NCBI RefSeq assembly: GCF_947488945.1 | Contig: NZ_CANLBS010000009.1 | Coordinates: 248,001-312,000, forward strand | Origin: an uncultured Streptomyces sp. | GTDB taxonomy: Bacteria > Actinomycetota > Actinomycetes > Streptomycetales > Streptomycetaceae | Length of the DNA stretch: 64,000 nucleotides | Direction: 5' to 3' | Part shown: piece by piece, positions 49,522 to 57,778 of the stretch | Numbering within the stretch: the stretch's first letter is position 1 | Layout of the letters: each line of letters starts with the position of its first letter | The notes under the pieces: model-generated | What the model was told of the DNA's origin: nothing | What the model saw: only the letters and a program-made list of their open reading frames with translations | The model's database searches: none | Program-made: the position numbers and the translations under genes

Positions 49522-50586
49522 GTGCACAAGGAACCCGTAACCCCCCACACCCCCCGCCCCGGCGCCTCCGGGACCGACACCGCCGCGACCGGTTCCTCCG
49601 GGACCGGCTCCTCCGGCTCGGGCGACAGGGCGGCGCGACTCGCCGTCAGCGTCTTCCCCGTCCTCGTCCTCGTCGCGGGCGTGGCCGGGCTCGTCACCCC
49701 TGACACGTTCGCGGGATGGACGCAGGCGGTGCCCTACCTGCTCGGCATCGTGATGTTCTGCATGGGACTGACGATGACCCCGCTCGACTTCAAGGGCGTG
49801 GCGAAGCGTCCGTGGGCCGTCGCGATCGGCCTGGTCGCGCACTACGTGATCATGCCCGGCCTGGGCTGGGCGATCGCCCATCTGCTGGACCTCCCGCCGC
49901 AGTTGGCGGCCGGAGTCATCCTGGTCGGCTGCGCCCCGAGCGGTACCGCGTCGAACGTGGTGACCTTCCTGGCGCGGGGCGACGTGGCGCTGTCGGTCTC
50001 CGTCGCCACCGTCTCCACCGTGCTGGCGCCCCTCATCACCCCGCCGCTGACGCTGCTGCTGGCCGGCGCCTACCTGCCGGTGGACGCGGGATCGATGGTG
50101 GCGGACATCCTCAAGACCGTGCTCCTGCCGGTGATCGGCGGACTGGTGGTACGCCTGGTCGCGGGCGCGTACGTCGACCGGATACTCGGCGCGATGCCGT
50201 GGCTGTCCTCGGTCGCCGTGGCCGCCATCGTCTGCGCCGTCGTGTCCGGCAGTGCCAGCGCGATCAAGTCGGCCGCTGTCAGCGTCCTGGTCGCCGTCGT
50301 CCTCCACAACGGCCTGGGACTCGCCCTCGGTTACGGCGCGGGAAAGCTCACCCGCCTGGACAAGCCGGCCAGCCGCGCCATGGCGTTCGAGGTCGGCATG
50401 CAGAACTCCGGCCTCGCCGCCTCCCTCGCGGCTGCCCACTTCAGCCCGCTGGCCGCCCTGCCGGCCGCCGTGTTCTCCGTCTGGCACAACATCTCCGGCG
50501 CGCTGGTGGCCGCCTGGATGTCCCACGGTGCCCGCCGCGAGGAGCGAGAGGCCGTGGCGGGCCCGGCGACCGCGCCGAGCCTCTGA
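49522..50586 (+). CDS. Bile acid:sodium symporter-family transporter
   Basis: The 354-residue membrane protein has ten predicted helices after a Thr/Gly/Ser-rich 35-residue lead. BASS-family blocks are GIVMFCMGLTMTPLDFKGV (near 75), VGCAPSGTASNVVTFLARGD (near 135, sodium-binding crossover helix) and EVGMQNSGLAASLA (near 290, second crossover). Bacterial members import organic anions such as pantoate or bile acids with Na+. GTG 49522. A terminator closes the gene. No biosynthetic partner beside it indicates the cargo. Confidence 0.9.
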   Translation: MHKEPVTPHTPRPGASGTDTAATGSSGTGSSGSGDRAARLAVSVFPVLVLVAGVAGLVTPDTFAGWTQAVPYLLGIVMFCMGLTMTPLDFKGVAKRPWAVAIGLVAHYVIMPGLGWAIAHLLDLPPQLAAGVILVGCAPSGTASNVVTFLARGDVALSVSVATVSTVLAPLITPPLTLLLAGAYLPVDAGSMVADILKTVLLPVIGGLVVRLVAGAYVDRILGAMPWLSSVAVAAIVCAVVSGSASAIKSAAVSVLVAVVLHNGLGLALGYGAGKLTRLDKPASRAMAFEVGMQNSGLAASLAAAHFSPLAALPAAVFSVWHNISGALVAAWMSHGARREEREAVAGPATAPSL

Positions 50587-50605
50587 CCGGCCGCCGGCCG
50601 GGGCC

Positions 50606-50624
50606 GGCCACGCGGGGCGTGGCC
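50606..50624. terminator. Hairpin between BASS and iclR genes
   Basis: GGCCACGC (50606-50613) pairs with GCGTGGCC (50617-50624) across GGG in the 61-base gap between the two convergent genes. Confidence 0.6.
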
Positions 50625-50647
50625 CTGCGCGCCGGCCCGCCCCGCGC

Positions 50648-51415
50648 TCACCCCTGGGCGACGCCGCCCACCCGGCGGGTCAGCTCACGCGCGGTCTGCG
50701 CCACGTGGCTCGCGATGCGCACGCGTTCCGTCTCGTCGGCCTCGTCACCGGGGAAGGTGACGGAGACCCCGGCGATCGGGTGGGCGTGATGGTCCAGCAC
50801 GGCCGCCGCCACGGACGACAGTCCTGGGGTGACCTCCCCTTCCTCGGTCGCGTACCCCCGTCGCCGGACCTCGGTCAGCAGCCCTCTCAGCGCGGTGAGC
50901 GAGGAGGGACCGACGCCGTTGCGGACGACGAACGCCGACCGGTCGGGGAACACCGCCCGCACCTGCGCGGGACGGAGCAACGCCAATACCGCCCGGCCGC
51001 TGGCGGTCAGATGGGCGGGCAGCCGCACCCCGACCTCGCTGACCAGCGGAGCCCGGCCCGGGGCACGTTCCTCGATGACGTAGATGACCTCGCGGCCGTG
51101 CAGCACGGCGAGGTTGGCGTTGTACCCGGTCCGGTCGACCAACGCGGCCAGCGGAGCCCGCGCCAGACGCTGGAACGGCGCCTGGCGCTGATAGCCCGAA
51201 GCCAGCTCGAAGGCGCTGACGCCGAGACCGTAGCGCCGCTCCTCCGGCAGGTGGACCACGAAGCCCTCCGCCACGAGGGTGTCGAGCAGGTGGTACGTCG
51301 TCGAGCGGGGCAGGCCGACGTCGCGGCTGATGGCGGCGGCGGGGACGGGAGCCCCCTGCCGCGCGAGATAGCGCAGCACTGCGAGCACCTGCGCGGCTGC
51401 CGGGACGATTGCCAT
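50648..51415 (-). CDS. IclR-family transcriptional regulator, probable hutH regulator
   Basis: The 255-residue protein starts at ATG 51415 (MAIVPAAAQVLAVLRYLARQ). Residues 5-65 form the IclR winged helix (RDVGLPRSTTYHLLDTLVAEG), and 75-250 form the GAF-like effector domain (LTASGRAVLALL, GYATEEGEVTPGLSSVAAAV). It is divergent from histidine ammonia-lyase, separated by a 138-base promoter region with inverted repeats. This placement strongly suggests control of hutH by histidine or urocanate, although the effector cannot be read from sequence. Confidence 0.9.
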   Translation of the reverse strand: MAIVPAAAQVLAVLRYLARQGAPVPAAAISRDVGLPRSTTYHLLDTLVAEGFVVHLPEERRYGLGVSAFELASGYQRQAPFQRLARAPLAALVDRTGYNANLAVLHGREVIYVIEERAPGRAPLVSEVGVRLPAHLTASGRAVLALLRPAQVRAVFPDRSAFVVRNGVGPSSLTALRGLLTEVRRRGYATEEGEVTPGLSSVAAAVLDHHAHPIAGVSVTFPGDEADETERVRIASHVAQTARELTRRVGGVAQG

Positions 51416-51453
51416 GGGGTGAGCCTAGACCGGCCGGGACGGACCCGTCTGCG

Positions 51454-51498
51454 ATCCCAGACTCCACGTCCACACTCCATGGCATCTGGGATACCAGA
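51454..51498. promoter_or_regulatory. Inverted repeats between iclR and hutH
   Basis: ATCCCAGA (51454-51461) faces TCTGGGAT (51485-51492), and TCTGG-GATA-CCAGA (51485-51498) is a second small palindrome within the right arm. Both lie between the divergent starts. IclR proteins bind palindromes of this length, so they are candidate operators. Confidence 0.6.
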
Positions 51499-51553
51499 CA
51501 GAAATCGTCCGTTGCCGGTCGCGGAACCGCCCGGCCTGCGGCTTGATAGGCCC

Positions 51554-53089
51554 ATGAACGTTGTTGTTGGTGTCGGTGCGCTCTCCGCCGACGAAGTCGT
51601 GTCCGTCGCCCGCCTCGGAACCCCGGTGGTTCTCGCACCCCCGGCCCTCGAAGAGATCGCCCGCAGCCGGGAGGTCGTCCGGGCCCTCGCCGACGACGCC
51701 GAGCCGCACTACGGTGTCTCCACCGGTTTCGGCGCACTGGCCACCCGCCACATCCCCACCGAACTGCGCGCCCAGCTCCAGCGCAGCCTGGTGCGCTCGC
51801 ATGCGGCGGGCTCGGGCCCCGAGGTCGAGCGCGAGGTCGTCCGGGCGCTCATGCTGCTGCGGCTGTCCACCCTCGCCACCGGGCGCACCGGCGTGCGCAC
51901 CGAGACCGCCGAGGCGTACGCCGCCCTGCTCAACGCCGGGATCACCCCGATCGTCCACGAGTACGGATCGCTCGGCTGCTCCGGCGACCTCGCCCCCCTC
52001 GCGCACTGCGCGCTCGCCGTCATGGGCGAGGGCGTGGTCCGCACCGCGGACGGCGTGCGCAAGCCCGCGGCCGAGGCACTCGCCGAGGCCGGCATCACCC
52101 CGGTCGTGCTGGAGGAGAAGGAGGGCCTCGCCCTCATCAACGGCACCGACGGCATGCTCGGCATGCTCACCCTCGCCGCCCACGACCTGCACCGCCTGCT
52201 CCGTACGGCCGACATCGCCGCCGCGATGAGCGTCGAGGGCCAGCTCGGCACCGACGCCGTCTTCGCCGCCGACCTCCAGGCGCTGCGCCCGCACCCGGGC
52301 CAGGCCGACAGCGCCGCCAACCTGCGGTCCCTGCTCACCGGTTCGGCGATCGTGGCCAGCCACAAGGGCCCGGAGTGCACCCGTGTCCAGGACGCCTACT
52401 CGCTGCGCTGCACGCCCCAGGTCCACGGCACCGCCCGCGACACCCTCTCCTACGCGGAACTGGTCGGCTCCCGCGAACTGGCCGCCGCCGTCGACAACCC
52501 CGTCGTCACCGCCGACGGACGGGTCGAGAGCAACGGCAACTTCCACGGCGCCCCGATCGCCGCCGTGCTCGACTTCCTCGCCATCTCGGTCGCCGACGTC
52601 GCGTCGATCTCCGAACGCCGCACCGACCGGTTCCTGGACCCCGCCCGCAACCGCGGTCTCAACGCCTTCCTGGCCGACGACCCCGGCGTGGACTCCGGCC
52701 ACATGATCGCGCAGTACACCCAGGCGGCGATCGTCTCCGAGCTCAAGCGCCTCGCCGTGCCGGCCTCCACCGACTCGATCCCCTCCAGCGCCATGCAGGA
52801 GGACCACGTCTCCATGGGCTGGTCCGCCGCCCGCAAACTGCGCCGCGCCCTCGACGGACTCGGCCGCGTCGTCGCGGTGGAACTCCTCACCGCCGCCCGC
52901 GCACTCGACCTGCGCGCACCGCTCACCCCCTCCCCCGCCACCGCAGCGGTCCGCGACGGTCTGCGCGAGACCGTCGAAGGCCCCGGCACCGACCGCTGGC
53001 TCGCCCCCGAGATCGAGGCGGCCGTCCAGTACGTCGCCTCCGGCCGCGCCCTCGCCGCCGCGGAGTCGGTCACCGGGCCGCTGGCCTGA
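51554..53089 (+). CDS. hutH: Histidine ammonia-lyase
   Basis: The 511-residue enzyme deaminates histidine to urocanate. The MIO cofactor site reads GSLGCSGDLAPLAH near residue 143 (Cys-Ser-Gly in place of Ala-Ser-Gly). Family blocks are YGVSTGFGALA, NGTDGMLGM, CTRVQDAYSLRC, NGNFHGAP and ASTDSIPSSAMQEDHVSMGW. ATG 51554. It is transcribed away from the IclR gene. It is a catabolic housekeeping enzyme and probably not part of the histidine-pathway-linked cluster that begins after the tRNA fragment. Confidence 0.95.
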   Translation: MNVVVGVGALSADEVVSVARLGTPVVLAPPALEEIARSREVVRALADDAEPHYGVSTGFGALATRHIPTELRAQLQRSLVRSHAAGSGPEVEREVVRALMLLRLSTLATGRTGVRTETAEAYAALLNAGITPIVHEYGSLGCSGDLAPLAHCALAVMGEGVVRTADGVRKPAAEALAEAGITPVVLEEKEGLALINGTDGMLGMLTLAAHDLHRLLRTADIAAAMSVEGQLGTDAVFAADLQALRPHPGQADSAANLRSLLTGSAIVASHKGPECTRVQDAYSLRCTPQVHGTARDTLSYAELVGSRELAAAVDNPVVTADGRVESNGNFHGAPIAAVLDFLAISVADVASISERRTDRFLDPARNRGLNAFLADDPGVDSGHMIAQYTQAAIVSELKRLAVPASTDSIPSSAMQEDHVSMGWSAARKLRRALDGLGRVVAVELLTAARALDLRAPLTPSPATAAVRDGLRETVEGPGTDRWLAPEIEAAVQYVASGRALAAAESVTGPLA

Positions 53090-53199
53090 CCGGGCCGCGC
53101 GGCCGGGAGGCGCAGCCGGGAGGCGCGGCCGGGAGGTCCGGTCCGGTGCCCGGCGGCCCGGCCGCACCAGGTGCCGACGCCGCGTCCAGTGAACGACAA

Positions 53200-53232
53200 A
53201 GGCCCAGCTCAGAGACCATCCGAGCTGGGCCT
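53200..53232 (-). terminator. Terminator belonging to the truncated tRNA gene
   Basis: AGGCCCAGCTC (53200-53210) pairs with GAGCTGGGCCT (53222-53232). On the minus strand it follows the tRNA 3' end by about seven bases and runs into TTTGTC, the arrangement of an intrinsic tRNA terminator. It also stops hutH transcription. Confidence 0.8.
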
Positions 53233-53239
53233 AGCGGTG

Positions 53240-53280
53240 AGCCCCTGGCGGATTCGAACCGACGACCTACGCATGACAAG
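53240..53280 (-). pseudogene. 3' half of a tRNA gene, candidate attachment site
   Basis: On the minus strand the sequence from the anticodon loop on (CTTGTCATGCG) is followed by AGGTC, the T arm GTCGG-TTCGAAT-CCGCC and an acceptor strand AGGGGCT. No D-arm or 5' acceptor precedes it; position 53281 onwards is unrelated sequence. Tyrosine integrases recombine exactly between anticodon loop and 3' end of tRNA genes and leave such a fragment on one side of the element. Isotype cannot be assigned with confidence; the loop could read TGT or GTC. Confidence 0.65.
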
Positions 53281-53340
53281 ACCGTGAGCGATCATGTCAG
53301 CCGGTGCCGCCGCCTCGTGACGTATTCCTGCTCCGCCCGG

Positions 53341-54189
53341 TCAGAGTCGGCAGGCGTGGATGGACGTGGTCAGGACTGCCCGCGGACCCAGCTCGTACAG
53401 ATCGTCCATGATCTGCTGGGCCCGCGCCGTCGGGACCATTGCGCGCACGGCCACCCACCCCTCGTTGTGCAGCGGCGAGACTGTCGGGGACTCCAGACCC
53501 GGAGTCAGGCGAATGGCCCGGTCGAGGTGTTCGGCGCGGCAGTCGTAATCCATCATCACGTACGTCCTGGCCACCAGGACGCCCTGCAGGCGACGCAGGA
53601 ACCGGTTTGCTTCAGGGGCGATCTCCGCACCGCCACCGCGTGTGATGATCACGGCCTCCGATTCCAGGATCGGCTCGCCGATCGCTACGAGGCCCGCGTC
53701 GCGCAGGCTCGAACCGGTCTCCACCGCGTCGGCGATCGCGTCGGCCACGCCGAGCTCCACCGCCGTCTCCACCGCACCGTCCAGATGGATGACCCGGGCC
53801 TCGACGCCGGCCTCGGCCAGGTGCCGGGTGACAATGCCCTCGTACGACGTGGCGATCGTGCGGCCCGCCAAGTCCGCCACGTCGCCGACCGTGCCCGGCT
53901 TCGCCGCGTACCGGTAGGTGGAGTGGGCAAAGCCGAGCTGCAGGATCTCCTGGGCCGAAGCACCCGAGTCGACCAGCAGATCCCGGCCCGTGATGCCGAT
54001 GTCGAGGCGTCCCGCACTGACGTAGAGCGCGATGTCGCGCGGGCGGAGGTAGAAAAACTCCACCTCGTTCACCGGATCGACGAACACCAGCTCCTTGGCG
54101 TGTCCGCGCTGCTGGTACCCGGCCTCGCTCAGCATCGCGGCGGCTGGACCGGCCAGGGAGCCCTTGTTGGGAATCGCTATGCGCAGCAC
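53341..54189 (-). CDS. hisG: ATP phosphoribosyltransferase (HisG), cluster-borne copy
   Basis: The 282-residue enzyme matches the long HisG form with a C-terminal regulatory domain. It shows MLRIAIPNKGSLAGPAAAML at the start, FYLRPRDIALYVSAGRLDIG, TSYEGIVTRHLAEAG, HLDGAVETAVELGVADAIAD (the PRPP loop, near 140) and the HisG_C segment SPLHNEGWVAVRAMVPTARA, ending THACRL-like SIHACRL. It condenses ATP and PRPP, first step of histidine synthesis. It is the last gene of a seven-gene biosynthetic operon, five bases after the ATP-grasp gene. Normal streptomycete hisG sits beside hisE; here hisE is missing, so this is likely a second copy. Confidence 0.93.
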   Translation of the reverse strand: MLRIAIPNKGSLAGPAAAMLSEAGYQQRGHAKELVFVDPVNEVEFFYLRPRDIALYVSAGRLDIGITGRDLLVDSGASAQEILQLGFAHSTYRYAAKPGTVGDVADLAGRTIATSYEGIVTRHLAEAGVEARVIHLDGAVETAVELGVADAIADAVETGSSLRDAGLVAIGEPILESEAVIITRGGGAEIAPEANRFLRRLQGVLVARTYVMMDYDCRAEHLDRAIRLTPGLESPTVSPLHNEGWVAVRAMVPTARAQQIMDDLYELGPRAVLTTSIHACRL

Positions 54190-54194
54190 GGTGG

Positions 54195-55538
54195 TCAGCG
54201 CTCTCTCGCAGAGATGCTGAGCACGCCGGCGGACTCCGCACCGCTCGACGCGTTGATCACCGACTCCTCCCTGGGCGGCGCCTGGCGCAGGAACGTACCG
54301 GCGAACCGGCCGCCGAACACCAGCGGTGCCAGGACGACCTCACGGGCCGACGGACTCGCGCCCGGCAGCTCCACGATGACCGGCGGAACACGGTACTGCA
54401 GCACATGGCGCTCGGCCGATCCCCGCAGGCACTCCGTGAGCAATGCGCGCCACGCGGTGTCGTCCAGCGGAAAGCCGTACTTCATGCCCTTGCCGCCGTA
54501 GGCGGACGCAGGCTTGCACAGCAACTGCTCGCGGGCCGCGACGGCCCGCTCCAGGGTCTCCTCACTCAGCCGGAACGTTTCCGGCACGTGTCGCTCGACC
54601 AGGGTCCGCTCCTCGTTCGTGAGCAACGAGGCGTACTCGAAGAGCAGAGCCAGATTGGCCTTGTTGTCGAAGAGCCCCGCAGCGGGGGAGCCGATGAAGT
54701 CGACCTTGCCGGCCGCGTCGAGCTCCATCAGACGACGGGTGAGCGCCGGCGGCACATAGCGCCGGGTCTCGTGCCAGGTGTACGCCGTGAACACCGCGTC
54801 GATCCGACGGCCCTCGAAGTAGACGCCCTCGTCGGTGAGTGCGAGGTCGTGCACCAGGCCGCAGCTGACCTGATGCCCGGCCGAGCGCACCATGTCGACG
54901 AAGAAGCGCCGGCCCGAGTCGATGTCCGCGGGGTTCGCGGTCGCCTCGAAGACATGCAGCGGTCCGTCGGTGTGCCGCTGGGTGAGACCGCCGAAGACCT
55001 CCAGCCAGACCTGTGAGGTGTTGGGCGCGTCCAGGCCGAGACCGCGGGACTCCAGGAAGCGGGCGTACGCGGAGGAGCGTGCGGCCCGGGTGTAGGGCGC
55101 GCAGGTGCTGAGGCCGCCCAGGGACGTCGCCACGTTCAGCTCGACCAGCTTCAGGCCCTCGTCGGTGACCACCAGGTCGGGGCGCATGAACGCCCGGGCC
55201 GCCTTGGCCAGACGGGGGCTCGCGAGGGCCTCGGTCATCAGGGCCGCGTCGTCGCCGGATGCGCCCAGGTACTCCGCCCAGGCGGCGAGATCGTCGCCGA
55301 ACACCCGCTGCGGGAAACCCGAGACGAGCTCCGCCAGGCGCACGCCGACCGTCGCGACATCGTCCGCCGCCTCCACCGACAGGATCTGCGGCGGGTAGGC
55401 GTGCGCCCAGCCCTTGCGGTGGATGCGCTCCGTGAACTCCTCACGGTCCTGGTCCGCCCCACCGGTGCCCTCGAAGTCGGCCCACGCGGCGACGGCACGC
55501 CGGTCCAGGGCGGACCACACCGCCCGTGCCGCGCTCAC
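54195..55538 (-). CDS. Circularly permuted ATP-grasp / glutathionylspermidine synthase-like ligase
   Basis: The 447-residue protein starts at GTG 55538, overlapping the upstream stop (GTGA). FMRPDLVVTDEGLKLVELNV (near residue 118) and NVATSLGGLSTCAPYTRA match the region before the ATP-grasp core of circularly permuted ligases. Near residue 345 LLCKPASAYGGKGMKYGFPL gives the ATP-binding Lys-Pro and the glycine loop, and INASSGAESAG closes the metal site. It probably forms an amide bond between a carboxylate and an amine. Fold call moderate; the substrate is unknown. It is the second-last gene of the operon. Confidence 0.72.
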   Translation of the reverse strand: MSAARAVWSALDRRAVAAWADFEGTGGADQDREEFTERIHRKGWAHAYPPQILSVEAADDVATVGVRLAELVSGFPQRVFGDDLAAWAEYLGASGDDAALMTEALASPRLAKAARAFMRPDLVVTDEGLKLVELNVATSLGGLSTCAPYTRAARSSAYARFLESRGLGLDAPNTSQVWLEVFGGLTQRHTDGPLHVFEATANPADIDSGRRFFVDMVRSAGHQVSCGLVHDLALTDEGVYFEGRRIDAVFTAYTWHETRRYVPPALTRRLMELDAAGKVDFIGSPAAGLFDNKANLALLFEYASLLTNEERTLVERHVPETFRLSEETLERAVAAREQLLCKPASAYGGKGMKYGFPLDDTAWRALLTECLRGSAERHVLQYRVPPVIVELPGASPSAREVVLAPLVFGGRFAGTFLRQAPPREESVINASSGAESAGVLSISARER

Positions 55539-56542
55539 TTCAGCTTCCCGGCGGCGCGCAGGGCGTCCAGAACCGTGTTGACCGCCTCGGAGGACTTGTC
55601 CTCGCCGGTGGCGCGGCGGTGGTAGCTGAGGCCGCCCGGGTTCACCATGTTGATTTCGATGACGTAGGGGAACGCCAGGTCGACGCCCGAGTAGAAGATG
55701 CCGAGGTCCATCATTCGTTTGCCGAGCTCGCGAACGAACGCGTCCTCTTCATCGGTGAGTTCGAGCTTCTCGAAGCGGGCGCCGAGGGTGGCGTTCGAGC
55801 GGTTGTCGTTCTCCGGGTGGAAGCGCAGGAAGCCGGAGACGGGCTGGTCACCCGCTATGATCACGCGCTTCTCGTTGGTACGGACGTTGGGGATGTACTC
55901 CTGGACCGCGGTGTGGCGCTTGGCCATGCCGATGACGTCCCGGCCGTAGCGGCCGACGCGCGACATCTCGTTGCCGGTCGCCGAACCGAGGATCGCGGAG
56001 CGGTTGCGGTCCTTCTTGTTGACCACGTACACATCGGCGCCGCAGCCGTCACTGGTGGGCTTGACGACCCAGGAGCGGTCGCCGTCCGACTCGACGAGGC
56101 CGTTCAGGAAGTCGAAGTCGTTGGTGACGTAGGACACCGGCAGGTTCTCGGCCGGCACGATCGCACCAAGGTTGATCTTGGTGTTGAGGTGGAAGAGCGC
56201 GCCGGCGCCGTTGACGAACGGGACGCGCTGGTTCAGCAGCCACAGGAGCCGGAAGGAGTCGTCGTCGGTCTCGGGATGGGTCCCCGCGAGGACCCACACG
56301 AGGTCGAAGTCCTCGGCGGACGCGTAGGACTCGCGCAGCGCGGGAAAGTCGGCGCCGGCCACGAACTCCTCGGACAGCCTGACCTGGTCGCACACGACCA
56401 CGTTCTCGTGAACGCCGAGGCTGTCGATGTCACCGATGTGCACGTCGTGGCCTTCGCGGTACAGCGCGCTCGGGATGATCGAGGCGTTGTTGAGCTCGAA
56501 TTTCGAGGCCTCGGACACCAGGATCAGGATCTTGTACGGCAA
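55535..56542 (-). CDS. GshB-like ATP-grasp ligase
   Basis: The 335-residue protein starts at a TTG at 56542 behind GAGAGG. It follows the glutathione synthetase GshB pattern: N-terminal Rossmann-like lead (MPYKILILVSEASKFELNNA), DDSFRLLWLLNQRVPFVNGA, the ATP lysine block SWVVKPTSDGCGADVYVV (near 173), AVQEYIPNVRTNEKRVIIAG (near 225) and the end block VDLAFPYVIEINMVNPGG with the Mg ligands. Glutathione synthesis itself is not expected in streptomycetes, which use mycothiol, so the product is more likely a peptide-like metabolite. It overlaps the next gene by four bases. Confidence 0.88.
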   Translation of the reverse strand: MPYKILILVSEASKFELNNASIIPSALYREGHDVHIGDIDSLGVHENVVVCDQVRLSEEFVAGADFPALRESYASAEDFDLVWVLAGTHPETDDDSFRLLWLLNQRVPFVNGAGALFHLNTKINLGAIVPAENLPVSYVTNDFDFLNGLVESDGDRSWVVKPTSDGCGADVYVVNKKDRNRSAILGSATGNEMSRVGRYGRDVIGMAKRHTAVQEYIPNVRTNEKRVIIAGDQPVSGFLRFHPENDNRSNATLGARFEKLELTDEEDAFVRELGKRMMDLGIFYSGVDLAFPYVIEINMVNPGGLSYHRRATGEDKSSEAVNTVLDALRAAGKLK

Positions 56543-56590
56543 GGGGTACCTCTCGACATCTCAGCAGGAAGGGGGGGTGGGGGAGGCTGG

Positions 56591-57778
56591 TCAGACGCCC
56601 GCGGTCAAAGTGCGGAGGGCTGCGTCGAGATGGCCCTCCAGTTCGTCGCGTGTGTCGGCGACGGCGAGCACGAAGCCGTGCCGGTCCCCCGACTTGGTGA
56701 CGGCGCCGGGGAGCTGTCCGGCGGGTGCGGTGATCCTGACCTCTTCGACGCCGGGCAGCGAGGCGACCAGCTCGGTCCTGAGGCCGCCTTCGGGGACGGG
56801 CCCGTCGAAGGTGACGTAGCGGATGCCCGCCACTCTGTCGCGGGACGGCGCCTGCTGCACGGGCAGCCCGAACACGGCCGCCATCGACTGGGCGAACACG
56901 TCCTCGCCGAGCGCCAGGTGCAGCATGTCGCTGATCCGGTCGCCACCGGGGCGGCCGTGCGACTCGATGAGTCGCGGCCCTGCCGCGGTCACCATGACCT
57001 CGGTGTGCGAGGTGCCGAAGCGGTGGCCGGCCGCGTCCAGGGTCCCGCGGACGAGCTCGGCGATCGCTCTCTCGGCCGTGTCCGTCAGGCGTACGGGCAG
57101 CGTGTGCCCGGTCTCCACGAAGTGCGGTGCGCCCGTGGTGCGCTTCTCGGTGACGGCCAGGATGCGGTGACCGGTGTCCGAGCTCATGGCCTCGACGCTG
57201 TACTCGGTGCCCTCCAGGAACTCCTCGACGAGCAGCGGGCGCTGCCAGTCGAGCGCCGCGATGTAGGCCTCGGCCTCGAACACATCGGCCAGGTACTGCA
57301 CGCCCGAACTTCCCGTGCCGTCCACCGGCTTCGCCACACAGGGAAAGCCGACCTCGGTGAGTGCGGGCAGCAGGTCGTCCCGGGTGGCGGCCAAGGCGTA
57401 CGCGACCGGTGCGCCCGCCTTGTCCCCGACCAGGGCGCGCAGGTCAGCCTTGTTCTTGAGGACGGCCGGCGCGTGCGGGGGGTTGCCGGGCCAGCCGAGC
57501 TCGCCGTTGACGATCGCAGCCACCGAGGCGCCGATCTCGCCGAAACCGAAGCAACTGACCGGGCCGGGGAAGGTGTGCTCCCGGAGCCGTGCGATCAGTT
57601 CGGAGCTGTCGGCCGTCCAGGCGGTCTCGATCTCCGGGTCGCCCGTGGCCGGCGGCCTCGGCTGGCCGGGGTCGACCACGAGGACCACGGCCAGGCCCAG
57701 TCGCCCGGCCGCAGCGAGAACCGCGTCACGGGGGTTGAGCAGGACGGCGGTCGGGCGGTCGGTGGTCGCATCAGGCAT
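56591..57778 (-). CDS. ATP-grasp amino-acid ligase, carbamoyl-phosphate-synthase type
   Basis: The 395-residue enzyme starts at ATG 57778, overlapping the MFS stop by eight bases. NKADLRALVGDKAGAPVAYA leads into the ATP-grasp core: PCVAKPVDGTGSSGVQYL (ATP lysine and loop, near 147), PLLVEEFLEGTEYSVEAMSS (near 181) and ESHGRPGGDRISDML (metal site with Glu, near 272). This is the DdaF/BacD-like type that joins amino acids to carboxylates via acyl phosphate. Dipeptide or amide bond formation is the likely step. It precedes the GshB-like gene by 48 bases. Confidence 0.85.
   Translation of the reverse strand: MPDATTDRPTAVLLNPRDAVLAAAGRLGLAVVLVVDPGQPRPPATGDPEIETAWTADSSELIARLREHTFPGPVSCFGFGEIGASVAAIVNGELGWPGNPPHAPAVLKNKADLRALVGDKAGAPVAYALAATRDDLLPALTEVGFPCVAKPVDGTGSSGVQYLADVFEAEAYIAALDWQRPLLVEEFLEGTEYSVEAMSSDTGHRILAVTEKRTTGAPHFVETGHTLPVRLTDTAERAIAELVRGTLDAAGHRFGTSHTEVMVTAAGPRLIESHGRPGGDRISDMLHLALGEDVFAQSMAAVFGLPVQQAPSRDRVAGIRYVTFDGPVPEGGLRTELVASLPGVEEVRITAPAGQLPGAVTKSGDRHGFVLAVADTRDELEGHLDAALRTLTAGV

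Noticed and set aside
51554..53089. hutH as part of the HisG-containing cluster
   Set aside because: It lies on the other side of the tRNA scar and terminator and is paired with its own IclR regulator, so it is catabolic.
53240..53340. Complete tRNA gene on the minus strand
   Set aside because: No D-arm or 5' acceptor complement is found upstream of the anticodon loop; only the 3' half is present.
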